Notes: generated by a model not told the origin, from the sequence alone. A stretch of 64,000 nt of DNA from Actinomycetota bacterium (GCA_028697145.1 JAQVFR010000012.1:1-64000), one strand, 5' to 3'; shown: positions 18,153 to 27,825, counted from the stretch's first letter. Made by a program: numbers and translations.

Positions 18153-20518
18153 GACGAATCCTCCCTGTCTGCTATGGGGCCAAGCGGGAGCTCGAACACG
18201 AACGCCGAACCCCCCCAGGGCCTGTTCTCGGCCCATATCCTTCCCCCGTGCGCGTTTACTATCTCTCGGCATACGAAAAGGCCGAGTCCCACCCCCGGAT
18301 AAGGCCTGCGGGATGTCGCATCGGCCTGGTAAAAACGCTCGAAGATCTTTTCCAGTTGCCGGGGGTCGATGCCTATGCCCCTGTCCTCGACGCGGACCTG
18401 CACGCTGCCGTCGCCGGCCGCGCCGGATATGCGCACCTCCCCCTGCCCTCCCGAGAACTTCACCGCGTTGGAGAGGAGGTTGGACAGCACCTGCTCGATC
18501 CTTCTCGCGTCGGCCACTACGGTGGGAAAGTCCTCGGGAAAATCGACGACCGCGGTCTGGCCGCTACTGCCGTGATGCTCCGCCGCTTTGCGCGCCAGGG
18601 CGGGGATATCGACCGCCTCCCCCCGCAGGCCGATCCTGCCCACCTCGAGCATGGAGAGGTCCAGGAGATCTTCCACCAGGGATGACAGGAACTGGGTGCG
18701 CTCCACGATCACCCGCAGGCACTGCAGCTCCTCCGCGTAAGTCAGGCTTTCGTAGTACTCGTAAGCGGTCTGGGCGTATCCGCCGATCAAAGCCAGCGGC
18801 TGTTTTAGCTCGTGTGTCACCGCCGAGATGAAGTTGGATTTCATCTCGTCGAGGCTGCGCAGCTCGAGGTTCGCCTTTTCCAGTTCGGCGATGTGCCCGC
18901 GCAGCTCCAGGTAGAGAAGGGAGTTCTCCAGGGCGATGCCGGCCTCGTCCGCCATGGCCCGCATGGTCGCTTTCACGTTCCCGGGCAGGCGCCGCTTGCG
19001 CGTGGACGCCAGGCAGACCAGCCCCAGGATGCGGGAGGGGCAGCGCAGCGGAATGGCCGCGAACGAACCTTCCTCCGCGACGATACGCCAGATAGCCGCG
19101 TCCGCTTCCGACGCCGTGCTCCAGAAAACGGCTTCCCCGCTCTCCATGATACGCCCCAGCGGGCCCTCCCCGGGAACGATGAAATCCGGGAGCCCCGGTT
19201 CACGTCCGTGAGGGCGCACGTACAGCAGCCTCCAGCCCTCGGCGCCCGCCAGGTAGCACCAGCCCTTGTCGTACTCGGAGTATTCCATGAACACGTGGAG
19301 GACCTTCTGCAGCGCCTCGTCCGGCTGCATGTGGCGCCGCAGCGAGGTGATCATCTCGTTCAGGGCGCGCAGGTCCCCAGTGCTCTCGCGCACCCTGCTC
19401 TCCATCAGTTCACGGGAACTCCTGATGGCATCGGCCATGCGGTTGAAGCTGCCCGCCAGGCTGCGCATCTCGTCCGCGCCCTGCGGTTCGACGCGGTAGT
19501 CGAGATCCCCTATGCCGAGCTTTTCCGCCCCCGTCTTCAGTTTGACCAGCGGATCGCTTATATAGCGCGAGAGGAACAGGGAGGCCACAAGCGCCGCCAA
19601 CGCCAGCCCGAGCACGATGAGGATGATCCACGCATGCAGGTAACCCAACTGGTGCAGGGCCTGGCCGGCTTCTTCCTCCACCACGAGCCCCCACCCCAGC
19701 TCCGGCATCCAGAGATAGCAGCCCAGGACGTTCTCCCCGGCGTAGTTCTCGTACTCGGCGACGCCGCTCAAACCCTGTCTCGCCCGGCGCACCCCCTCCG
19801 AGTCCATGGGCCCGGCCAGGACCTCCAGCCCCGACCCCTCGCCGGCCTTGGGTGGAAGCGTGATCAAGCGGCCCTCGCCGTTGACCAGGTAGACCTCACC
19901 GGCGATCCCCACCGTCAAAGAGCCGAGGCTCTCGCCTATCCGCTCCGGCGGCACGTCCCCGGCCAGTATCCCCGCCACCTCGCCCCCGATGATGACGGGG
20001 GTGGCCACGGTCATCACTTTCTCCTCTCCCGCGCTGCCCTCCGTCACGCGAAAGGGTATGACCACGGTCCCGCCGGGCTCCAGGCCTCGAAGCTCCTCCA
20101 TGCGTCCCGGTTTGTACTCAGGATCTGAGCTGGCCAGCAGGAGTCCATCGGGCAGAAAAACGCTGAGGCGCTTGAAGCCCGGTACGATTCCCTCCGTCTC
20201 CTCCAGTCCCGTGGCTATGCCGCTGGCCCCTTCGTACATGGAGTAGAGCTTCTCGGCGGCCCCCGCGAGCATCTTCATCTCCCCCTCCAGGGTGGGCAAC
20301 CATGCGTCTCTGATGATGCTCTTCACGCCCTCGGCGACGTTGGAGAGATTGCTGTAGGCGGAGTCCCTTATTGCCGTCCGGGCCAGGTAGTAGGCGGCCA
20401 GGCCCGCGGTCAATCCGGTGAGTATGCCCACGAGCAGCATGAACAGGAGGATCCTGCCTCGTATGCCTCTGAAGATGCTCTTCAACTGATCGGTCCCGTC
20501 CTTCGCGCCCGTCTCCAC
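18149..20518 (-). CDS. Membrane sensor histidine kinase (Cache-like sensor, HAMP, GAF, HisKA, HATPase)
   Basis: SAVTHELKQPLALIGGY H-box; RVEDRGIGIDPRQLEKIFERFYQ; GVGLGLFVCREIV. Confidence 0.9.
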   Translation of the reverse strand: METGAKDGTDQLKSIFRGIRGRILLFMLLVGILTGLTAGLAAYYLARTAIRDSAYSNLSNVAEGVKSIIRDAWLPTLEGEMKMLAGAAEKLYSMYEGASGIATGLEETEGIVPGFKRLSVFLPDGLLLASSDPEYKPGRMEELRGLEPGGTVVIPFRVTEGSAGEEKVMTVATPVIIGGEVAGILAGDVPPERIGESLGSLTVGIAGEVYLVNGEGRLITLPPKAGEGSGLEVLAGPMDSEGVRRARQGLSGVAEYENYAGENVLGCYLWMPELGWGLVVEEEAGQALHQLGYLHAWIILIVLGLALAALVASLFLSRYISDPLVKLKTGAEKLGIGDLDYRVEPQGADEMRSLAGSFNRMADAIRSSRELMESRVRESTGDLRALNEMITSLRRHMQPDEALQKVLHVFMEYSEYDKGWCYLAGAEGWRLLYVRPHGREPGLPDFIVPGEGPLGRIMESGEAVFWSTASEADAAIWRIVAEEGSFAAIPLRCPSRILGLVCLASTRKRRLPGNVKATMRAMADEAGIALENSLLYLELRGHIAELEKANLELRSLDEMKSNFISAVTHELKQPLALIGGYAQTAYEYYESLTYAEELQCLRVIVERTQFLSSLVEDLLDLSMLEVGRIGLRGEAVDIPALARKAAEHHGSSGQTAVVDFPEDFPTVVADARRIEQVLSNLLSNAVKFSGGQGEVRISGAAGDGSVQVRVEDRGIGIDPRQLEKIFERFYQADATSRRPYPGVGLGLFVCREIVNAHGGRIWAENRPWGGSAFVFELPLGPIADREDSS

Positions 20519-20751
20519 GGTTCCTTTCCCGGGCTCCTATATTATAGGATAAGTGCCCTTTTCGCCCCCGGAGGCTGAACATGTTCCGGGAACGGGGTGG
20601 CCGGGTTAAGGGTGATTGCGCCGGGCCGGCACCATTGGTACCGGGGGGAGTCCTTCATCGCGTCCGCACGCGCCTTCCGGGCGCAGCGCTCATTCCAAAG
20701 CGGCAATGCTTTTTGCCTCCGCCGTGAAGACGCGGTCTCCGTGGAAGGGGA

Positions 20752-21222
20752 TCAGCCCTTTTTCGCCAGCTTCCTGCCCAGCTCTTCCAGCCGGGCCACG
20801 TCCTTTTCGGAAGCCTGCGGTCCCTTCCACAGGCTCAGGGGCGCTCCGGCTTTGAACGCGACGCCCGGCAGCACCCTGGCCTTCCTTCGCTTGAGGAGCC
20901 GCTTCATGCGGCGCAGGGTCTTCCTGCCCCCGAAGGCCGCGTAAGAACTGAAAGTGGTGGCGGTCTTCCCCTTCAGCGCTTTCCTGTTCAGGCCGCGTAT
21001 GAATCTCCTGACCGCGCGCGCCGGCCTGGAACCACGCGTCGGGCTTCCCACCGCGATCATCGCATAGCCCCGGATCTCATCGGGGCTTACCTCGCTCACC
21101 CGTTTCACCGTGGCCTTTACCTTGCGCGATTCCAGCCCCCTCGCGACCGCCTCGGCGGCGCCCGCCGTGTGCCCCGTCTTGGAGTGATAGACCACCAACG
21201 CCTGTTTCTTCTTGCCCAACAT
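20752..21222 (-). CDS. Flavodoxin-family protein
   Basis: QALVVYHSKTGHTAGAAEAVARGL; MIAVGSPTRGSRPA. Confidence 0.8.
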   Translation of the reverse strand: MLGKKKQALVVYHSKTGHTAGAAEAVARGLESRKVKATVKRVSEVSPDEIRGYAMIAVGSPTRGSRPARAVRRFIRGLNRKALKGKTATTFSSYAAFGGRKTLRRMKRLLKRRKARVLPGVAFKAGAPLSLWKGPQASEKDVARLEELGRKLAKKG

Positions 21223-21282
21223 GCTCTCCCTCCCTGTTATCCCCGTTCCATGCTCCCGTTCCTCGCCCCCCGGCGGTCGTGC

Positions 21283-23076
21283 TCAACCCTCGGCGGAAAC
21301 GGCCTCCAGGGGCAGAGAAAACGCGATCACCGTCCCCAGTCCTTGCTCGTCCTCGAGCCATACCTCGCCCTCATGCGCCTCCACGAAAGTGCGCACGATA
21401 TAGAGCCCCAATCCCAACCCGCGCTCCATCCCCTCGGCCTTGCTCTGGGTGAACTTCTCGAAGAGCCGGTCCCTCTTCTCCGGCGGCACGCCGGGACCCA
21501 TGTCCTTCACCCTGACCACGGCTTTTCCGTCCATGATGTCACCGGTGAGTATGACCTGGGATCCGGGGGGGCTGAAGCGGAAGGCGTTGTCGAGGAGGTT
21601 GATCACCACCTGCTTTATCTTGTCCCAGTCCACCTCCATCTCCATGTGCCTGACCGAGGTCACCAGGCGTATGAGCCGGGCGCCGGGGGCCATGGCCATC
21701 TCCCTGGTAACATCGGAGAGAAGGGCCACCAGGTCTCCGCGCTGCCGGTGCAGAAAGAGGCGCTCCGATTCGATGCGGCTCAGATCCAGGACGTTCTCGA
21801 CCATGCGGTTGAGGCGGTTACATTCCCGCAGCACGTGTTCTATGCATTCCAGCTTTCGCTCCTCCTCCATCTTGTTCCAGTGGTCTTTCAAGGCCGCCGC
21901 ATAGCTGTAGATGACCGTGAGCGGCGAACGCAGTTCGTGTCCGACCACGCCGACCAGTTCGGTCTTCAGGGTATCGAGCTCGCGCAGGCGGCGGTTTGCC
22001 TCCTCGAGCAGCAGGTTCCTCTCTTGCAGCTCGCGCTCCATCCGCCTCGCCCCGGTGACGTCCCGGGCGATGACCAGGGCGATACCGTCCTCCCCCTTGA
22101 GGCGCGTGGCGGTGATCTGCACGACAAGAGGCCTGGCGCCCGGCTGCTCAAGGGTGATCTCCATGTACTGGATCTTTTCGCCTTCCATCCCCCTGACCAC
22201 GGCATCCGCCACCTTCGCCCGGTCCTGCGGCGTCAGAAACTCTAGATAACCCCTGCCCAGCAGCTTCCGCAGCCTGAATCCCCTGATCTCCTCCACTTCC
22301 GTGGAGATGGCGAGGATGTTTCCCTCCCTGTCAACGGTGAAGAGGATGTCGAAGCTGGACTCGAGCAGCCTGCGGAAGCCCTCCTCCGCCATCTCCAGTT
22401 TCCGCTCCCTCAGGCCCAGCTCCTCCAGGGCGCGCAGGTGTTCGCGGCGTATGCGCAGAAGGCCGCCGACCATGATGTCGTATCCGAAGAAGAGTTCGAA
22501 GCCGAGCATGCCGTAGGTGTGGAAATGAAATGGATCCAAGTCCAGAAGCAGGGTTATGATATGGATGCCGGCGCCGATGGCTATGGACAGGGTGCCCAGT
22601 ATGGCCCAAATCATCTCCCGGCTCTTCTCCCTCAGATAGGCACGGAAGGTGAGCGCCACTATGCCCCCCATGCCCGCCATGTAGTTGACGGTGAAGCAGG
22701 CATGATAAACGGTGTTCAGCCTGAGGGACCCCAGGAAGGGGGGGATGGCCAGGAGAAGCGCGGCAGGATACATGGCTGCCCACAGCAGGCGCGGCTCGCG
22801 ATACCCGCGATAGGTGTATGACACGACGAAATGCCAGGCGAGGGCGATGCTGAGAGCGCCGAGCGCCCATCCCGTCGAGTCCACCCAGGCCGCAGTGGTC
22901 AATTCGGGATCGGCGAACTCGAATCCCTTCCACAACGCCAGCAACAGGCAGAGGAAGCCGAACAGCTTGCCGCTCCGTTCGCGCCAGTAAGTGGCCAGGA
23001 CGATGAACCCCAGGATGAGCGATCCCGTGACGACGACTACCTCGACCACGTTCGTTAAGTTGACCGGCAGGGTCAC
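21283..23076 (-). CDS. PAS-domain sensor histidine kinase with multi-TM N-terminus
   Basis: PAS region; VVGHELRSPLTVIYSY H-box; VRVKDMGPGVPPEKRDRLFEKF; GLGLGLYIVRTF. Confidence 0.88.
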   Translation of the reverse strand: MTLPVNLTNVVEVVVVTGSLILGFIVLATYWRERSGKLFGFLCLLLALWKGFEFADPELTTAAWVDSTGWALGALSIALAWHFVVSYTYRGYREPRLLWAAMYPAALLLAIPPFLGSLRLNTVYHACFTVNYMAGMGGIVALTFRAYLREKSREMIWAILGTLSIAIGAGIHIITLLLDLDPFHFHTYGMLGFELFFGYDIMVGGLLRIRREHLRALEELGLRERKLEMAEEGFRRLLESSFDILFTVDREGNILAISTEVEEIRGFRLRKLLGRGYLEFLTPQDRAKVADAVVRGMEGEKIQYMEITLEQPGARPLVVQITATRLKGEDGIALVIARDVTGARRMERELQERNLLLEEANRRLRELDTLKTELVGVVGHELRSPLTVIYSYAAALKDHWNKMEEERKLECIEHVLRECNRLNRMVENVLDLSRIESERLFLHRQRGDLVALLSDVTREMAMAPGARLIRLVTSVRHMEMEVDWDKIKQVVINLLDNAFRFSPPGSQVILTGDIMDGKAVVRVKDMGPGVPPEKRDRLFEKFTQSKAEGMERGLGLGLYIVRTFVEAHEGEVWLEDEQGLGTVIAFSLPLEAVSAEG

Positions 23077-23145
23077 GGCAATCGTCCTCCCACTATCACG
23101 CCTTTGCCGCCATCATGCGATTATTCTACCTGATAATACTCACTG

Positions 23146-23230
23146 GGGGTCAGGTCTTGTTTTTTGCATACCGCGGTATGTTGCCTGTTGGCAAATGGGG
23201 TTTTGTCGCGTTCGTGCAAAACGTGACCCC
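23146..23230. repeat. 85-bp structured palindromic repeat, copy 1
   Basis: GGGGTCAGGTCTTGTTTTTTGCATACCGCGGTATG...GTGCAAAACGTGACCCC. Confidence 0.9.
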
Positions 23231-23447
23231 CCATGGCTTGTGTCCGAGCGGTTCACGTCCTTCCCGGCGTTGCCCTGGGAGGGGCGGGGTCTCAAGCGGT
23301 TGGGGTGGCTGTCTATATGGCGTTGGTCTCGAGGTAATGGGTGTTGTTGTCTGGTCTTGTCATTTCGCGCCTCCGGCTCCGCCTGCGGCGCAAAACGCAA
23401 GACCAGACCCCGCCCTACGGGGAAAAGAACGAGCCGGGATGCGCAGA

Positions 23448-23569
23448 CGGATGGGCGATTGAGCGAACGCCGGGTGCTCAGACCGGCAGGTTATGTATCG
23501 TTACGCCGGGCTTCAGGTAATGGGGGTTGGGGCCAGGATAAATCCTGGCCCACAGCGCTGCGCGTCGCT
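23448..23569. repeat. Dispersed direct repeat copy B (matches 1-122)
   Basis: About 97% identity over 122 bp; ends at the stop codon of the adjacent oxidoreductase gene. Confidence 0.9.
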
Positions 23570-25065
23570 CAGGCGAAGTCGCGCAGGATAAGGTCGCTAG
23601 CCACTATGCCGGAGCCCACCGTCGGGGCCACCCCTCCCCCCAGGTGTGTTGAAGCGCCCGTGAGATATAAGCCCTTGAGCACCCGCGAGCGGGCGCCGGG
23701 GCGGAAGGCGGCGGAGCAGGTGATGTCGCTCTGCAGCCCGTAGACGGCGCCGTTGGGGTGCAACAGCAGCCGCTCGAAGTCCTTGGGGGTGTTTACCTGC
23801 GCTAACCGGATGTTCTCGCGCAGGTGGAGGTCGAAGTTCTTTTCCAGCAGCCCCAGCATCATGTCCAGGTACCTCTCCTTGTAGCCGTCCCAGTCCCCGT
23901 CCGCGAGGTGATAAGGCGCGAAGGAGACGAGGTTCAGACAGTGGTGGCCTTCGGGCGCGAGGGACGGGTCGGCGTGGGTCGGCCACGAGATGAGCATGAA
24001 GCCGCCGTCGGGCACCCTGTTGTCCTTGTAGTCCTCGAACCAGATACGGTTCATCTCGTCCAGGGTCGCGTAGCAGAAGGAGTGATGCGCGTCCAGGTCC
24101 GGTTTGCTGTCCAGGCCAAGCATGATCATGGGGGCGGGAATGGACACGTTGTAGCTATTGATGGCCCTCTTTGCCCAGGCGGGGAGCTTCTCCTCGCCCA
24201 CCAGGTCGAGGTAGAGGGTCTTGGCATTGATGTTGGAGACCACGATGCTGGAGCGGATCTCGGTGCCGTCCGCCAGCCGCACGCCGCAGGCTCGCCCGCC
24301 GTCGGTGAGCACCTTGACCACGCGCGAGTTGAAACGTATGTCCCCGCCGAACTCCCTGAAGGCGGTGGCGATGCCCTCGGGGATGCCGCTCATGCCGCCG
24401 CGGGGGTAATAGATGCCCTCGTGCTCGGAGTAGGCGAGGAAGGCCACGTAGCCGGGGCACAGCGCCGGGGGGAGGCCCACGAAGTAGGACTGCAGGCTCA
24501 TGGAGGCGCGCACGGTGTCGTTCTTGAAGAACTTGCACAGCACGCTCTCGAAATTGAGGACCATGTACTTGAAGTACTTGGCGAGCTTGGGGTTGGCGAT
24601 GGCCACCTTGACGAGGTCCTTCATGGTACCCATGGATTCCGACATCACCTTGCCGAAGGCGAAGTTGATGGCCTCGGAGCCCACCTCGGAGAAACGGTCC
24701 CACGCCCTGGCGTCCTCCTCCGAGAACTGGGAGATGACCTCGCGCGTGCCCTCGGCGCTCACCGGGTAGGAGAAGCGCCTGCCGTCGGCGGTGAAGAAGC
24801 CGTAGATGGGGTCGATGGGTATGAAATCTATGAAGTCCTCGGTCTTGCGGCCCAGCTTCTTGAAGAGGTCGTCTATGACCCAGTCCAGCTCCACGATGCT
24901 CGCCCCGATGTCGAAGCGGTATCCCTCATGGTCGTACGAGGAGCAGCACCCGCCCACCTGCCCGGTGTTCTCCACTACCAGCGTGCGGTACCCGTTCTTC
25001 GCCAGCACGGCCGCGCTGGAAAGACCTCCCAGCCCGGCGCCGATGACAACGGCGTCGTAATCCAT
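23569..25065 (-). CDS. FAD-dependent oxidoreductase, phytoene desaturase/carotenoid isomerase/retinol saturase-like
   Basis: MDYDAVVIGAGLGGLSSAAVLAKNGYRTLVVENTGQVGGCCSSYDHEGYRFDIG; C-terminal LYLTGASTHLGGGVAPTVGSG. Confidence 0.88.
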   Translation of the reverse strand: MDYDAVVIGAGLGGLSSAAVLAKNGYRTLVVENTGQVGGCCSSYDHEGYRFDIGASIVELDWVIDDLFKKLGRKTEDFIDFIPIDPIYGFFTADGRRFSYPVSAEGTREVISQFSEEDARAWDRFSEVGSEAINFAFGKVMSESMGTMKDLVKVAIANPKLAKYFKYMVLNFESVLCKFFKNDTVRASMSLQSYFVGLPPALCPGYVAFLAYSEHEGIYYPRGGMSGIPEGIATAFREFGGDIRFNSRVVKVLTDGGRACGVRLADGTEIRSSIVVSNINAKTLYLDLVGEEKLPAWAKRAINSYNVSIPAPMIMLGLDSKPDLDAHHSFCYATLDEMNRIWFEDYKDNRVPDGGFMLISWPTHADPSLAPEGHHCLNLVSFAPYHLADGDWDGYKERYLDMMLGLLEKNFDLHLRENIRLAQVNTPKDFERLLLHPNGAVYGLQSDITCSAAFRPGARSRVLKGLYLTGASTHLGGGVAPTVGSGIVASDLILRDFA

Positions 25066-25085
25066 CGTCGCCTCCTTTCCGTGTA

Positions 25086-25232
25086 TCAGATAAAGTAGCG
25101 GTAGGGAAGGTAGGGGACCTGCTTCCCGATATGCGCGAGGTAGCGCCTGGTGCTCTCGTCCAGCGAGAGATAGGCCGCCACCGCTCCCAGCAGGGCGCCC
25201 GCGCCTATTGCCATCTTGATCTTCTTGCCCAT
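25086..25232 (-). CDS. Putative 48-aa single-TM small protein (absent from the ORF track)
   Basis: MGKKIKMAIGAGALLGAVAAYLSLDESTRRYLAHIGKQVPYLPYRYFI; AGGAGG 9 nt upstream; 20 bp from next gene start. Confidence 0.6.
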   Translation of the reverse strand: MGKKIKMAIGAGALLGAVAAYLSLDESTRRYLAHIGKQVPYLPYRYFI

Positions 25233-25282
25233 CCCGCTTTACCTCCTGTCCATTCCTTGACGGCCGCATAGCAGTCCGCCAT
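25205..25282 (-). CDS. Putative 25-aa upstream ORF overlapping the 48-aa ORF
   Basis: MADCYAAVKEWTGGKAGWARRSRWQ; AGGAGGAGG 5 nt before ATG. Confidence 0.4.
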   Translation of the reverse strand: MADCYAAVKEWTGGKAGWARRSRWQ

Positions 25283-25323
25283 GTGAACCTCCTCCTGAAT
25301 CTGGATAGTGATATTGACTAGAG

Positions 25324-25358
25324 AGTATTATTATACTTACTGATACCAGGGTTGTAAA
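25324..25358 (-). promoter_or_regulatory. Sigma70-like promoter (TTTACA-N17-TATAAT) with overlapping operator palindrome AGTAT-N4-ATACT
   Basis: -35 at 25353-25358, -10 at 25330-25335, palindrome at 25324-25337. Confidence 0.7.
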
Positions 25359-25465
25359 GGGCTTGGGGGCTGCGATGGGATATGGAGGGCGGCGCCGGAA
25401 GATGACCCGGTGCGTCGAGCGGGTCCGGGGTTCAGATGGGCAGGCGCGACCCGGTCAGCGGGCGC

Positions 25466-26350
25466 TCATCCCTCCGCGTACAGGCCGTGCTGCAGGAAGT
25501 CCATGAGGTTCACGAAGAAGGAAAGGACGTCGAAGTCCTCCTCGATGACATAGCGGTTTCCTACCACCTCCGCGATGCCGAAGAGAGCGTAGGCCACGGT
25601 GTTGGGATCGACGGGGCGGAATAAGCCGTCCGCGATGCCCTTCTGGATGTCGCGCGTGAGGAACTCTGCGACCTTGCCGAAAGCCTCTGCGGCCTTCTTC
25701 CGCAGTCTCTCGTTGCCGCCCAGGGCTTCTGATATCATGCCCATGAACATGAACTGCAGGTCGCGGTACTTGGAGATAAAGGTCAGCCCCTCTATCCCCA
25801 GGCGCATGAGTGCGTCCCCGGCATCGCCGGCCGCCGCGTCCGCCTCGGCCAGCAGCGTCTCCAGGGTGCGCTCGACGGTGGCGATGAAGATGTCCTCCTT
25901 GCCTGGGAAATACTGGTAACATGTGCCCTTACTGATGCCCGCTTCCTGCGCGATGTCATCCACGGTGGCGTTGTGATACCCCCTGTTCGAGAAGACGCGG
26001 AAGGCGGCGTTCAGGATCTCCTCGGTCCGCCGCTCCTCGTCGCTCATGGCCGCGAGGCGCTCCTCCTCCCCGAGTTCGTGCGCTCCCTTCTCCCGCGCGC
26101 GGGCGCGGAAATCGTCCCAGTCGGAGACCTTGTCGAAAGAATACTTGTCGAGGATGCTCTTCATGCTCTTGATGGACATGCCCTCGGCGCGCATGCTCTT
26201 TATCACCAGCAGCCGCCTGAGGAATGCCTCGTCGTAATAGACGACGTTGGGCTTCTCTTTCTCCGGCACCTCTAGCAGCCCCTTGCTCATGTAGAACTTG
26301 ATGGTGCTGACGGGGAGTCCCGCCGCCTGGGAGAGCTGCTTCATCTTCAT
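25466..26350 (-). CDS. MerR-TetR fusion transcriptional regulator
   Basis: N-terminal MerR HTH (MKQLSQAAGLPVSTIKFYMSKGLL) and internal TetR HTH (ILNAAFRVFSNRGYHNATVDDIAQEAGISKGTCYQYFPGKEDIF). Confidence 0.88.
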   Translation of the reverse strand: MKMKQLSQAAGLPVSTIKFYMSKGLLEVPEKEKPNVVYYDEAFLRRLLVIKSMRAEGMSIKSMKSILDKYSFDKVSDWDDFRARAREKGAHELGEEERLAAMSDEERRTEEILNAAFRVFSNRGYHNATVDDIAQEAGISKGTCYQYFPGKEDIFIATVERTLETLLAEADAAAGDAGDALMRLGIEGLTFISKYRDLQFMFMGMISEALGGNERLRKKAAEAFGKVAEFLTRDIQKGIADGLFRPVDPNTVAYALFGIAEVVGNRYVIEEDFDVLSFFVNLMDFLQHGLYAEG

Positions 26351-26479
26351 GTGGCCGCTGCGGGCGTTATCCGCCAAGGCGTCCGTCCTTTCACTTGCAT
26401 CCCTTGCCCGTGGGTGTTCGAACATCCATGTCTTCGAGACCAATTATTGTCCAGGCGTCATGCCCGTACAAGCTCGTCG

Positions 26480-26586
26480 GGTGTCAGGTCTTGTTTTCGT
26501 GCATATAAGGTATCACGTTCTTGGAGGTAAAGGCCGGTAAACATCGATTAGGATACCGCGGTATGCAAAGAACAAGACCTGACCCC
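26480..26586. repeat. Variant element with long terminal inverted repeats, related to the 85-bp family
   Basis: GTGTCAGGTCTTGTTTTCGTGCATA...ATACCGCGGTATGCAAAGAACAAGACCTGACCCC. Confidence 0.85.
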
Positions 26587-26588
26587 TT

Positions 26589-27731
26589 TCAGGAGATCTT
26601 TTCGCCGTGGGCGCGCACCTTCTCCCAGTCCACCTCGACTCCCAGGCCGGGCCCGGAGGGTACGGGCACGTACCCCTCGCCGTCGATGGCGATGGGCTGC
26701 GCCAGCATGGCGTCCCTGCCCTCCGGCACCCACCCGGGCGGGTCGTAGGGGAACTCGCAGTGAGTGCAGTTGGGTATGGCCCCCATGAGCTGCAGGTTGG
26801 CGGCCAACCCGAGCCCGTTCGTCCAGGTATGCGGGTTGTAGGCGACGTTCGCGGCCTCGGCCATGCCCGCTATCTTGCGGCATGTGAGGATGCCGCCGGC
26901 GAAGGTGACGTCCGGCTGCAGGATATCGTAGCAGCCGCGGGTGAGGAATTCCCTGAAGTCGTCCAGGTCGTCGTTCAGCTCTCCGCCGCTGATGGCCACC
27001 GAGGTCGAGCGCCTGAGGATTGAAAGGCCGTCGTAATCGTTCATGCGCAGCGGCTCCTCCAGCCACACCACCCCCAGCTCCTCGAGCTCCTTCGCCATGT
27101 ACATGGCGCGCTTCAGGTCCCACCTTGGATAGGCTGCGAACCCGTGGATGAGCCAGGCCTGGTTGGCGTCGACCATGATCTCGACGTCGTCGCCCACTGC
27201 GACGCGCACCGCCTCCACCACGGCGAGGTCGACGCGCGGGTCCTCGTTGCGGATGCGCAGCTTGATCCCCGTGAAACCCTCCTCCACCAGGCGCAATGCG
27301 TCCTGAGCCCTGGTCTCCGGGTCGCGCAGCTCCCCGGTGGAGGCGTAGGCCTTCACGCGGTCGCGGGAACCGCCCAGCAAGCGGTAGACCGGCTGCCCCG
27401 CCGCCTTGCCGATTATGTCCCAGAAAGCGACCTCGATGAACCAGGGCCGGAAGCCGATGACCTTCGCCCCGCGCAACACCTTGATGAAGTCCTCCACCTG
27501 GAAGGGGTCCCTGCCTATGAGGAAGAGCTTGATGAGGTCGGGGACCCCCTTCCACTCCTGGGTGAAAGCCATGCCCGCGCAGGCGCCCTCTATGCCCTCG
27601 TCGGTGACGAGGCGCAGCATGATACAGCTGTTGTTCTGCAGGGGAAGTCCCGGTATCCAACTGGGATAAAAGGGATCGGTCAATGGGAAATGGCATATAT
27701 ACGCCTCGGCATCGGCAATCTTCATCCTCAA
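26589..27731 (-). CDS. Mandelate racemase/muconate lactonizing enzyme family (enolase superfamily)
   Basis: GFTGIKLRIRNEDPRVDLAVVEAVR; MVDANQAW; VWLEEPL; ISGGELNDDLDDF. Confidence 0.9.
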   Translation of the reverse strand: MRMKIADAEAYICHFPLTDPFYPSWIPGLPLQNNSCIMLRLVTDEGIEGACAGMAFTQEWKGVPDLIKLFLIGRDPFQVEDFIKVLRGAKVIGFRPWFIEVAFWDIIGKAAGQPVYRLLGGSRDRVKAYASTGELRDPETRAQDALRLVEEGFTGIKLRIRNEDPRVDLAVVEAVRVAVGDDVEIMVDANQAWLIHGFAAYPRWDLKRAMYMAKELEELGVVWLEEPLRMNDYDGLSILRRSTSVAISGGELNDDLDDFREFLTRGCYDILQPDVTFAGGILTCRKIAGMAEAANVAYNPHTWTNGLGLAANLQLMGAIPNCTHCEFPYDPPGWVPEGRDAMLAQPIAIDGEGYVPVPSGPGLGVEVDWEKVRAHGEKIS

Positions 27732-27825
27732 CTCCTCCTTACTTCACCGGCTCGTGGTTGCGGCCGGTCTCAAAAGGACCTCGAATATTCACTTCTCCAT
27801 TGGCAACTGTTTACCTCCCGTGCGG

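Noticed and set aside
1-23569. Composite transposon bounded by the 122-bp direct repeats
   Set aside because: The interval carries core cell-wall/division genes and no transposase; repeats are better explained as dispersed intergenic elements.
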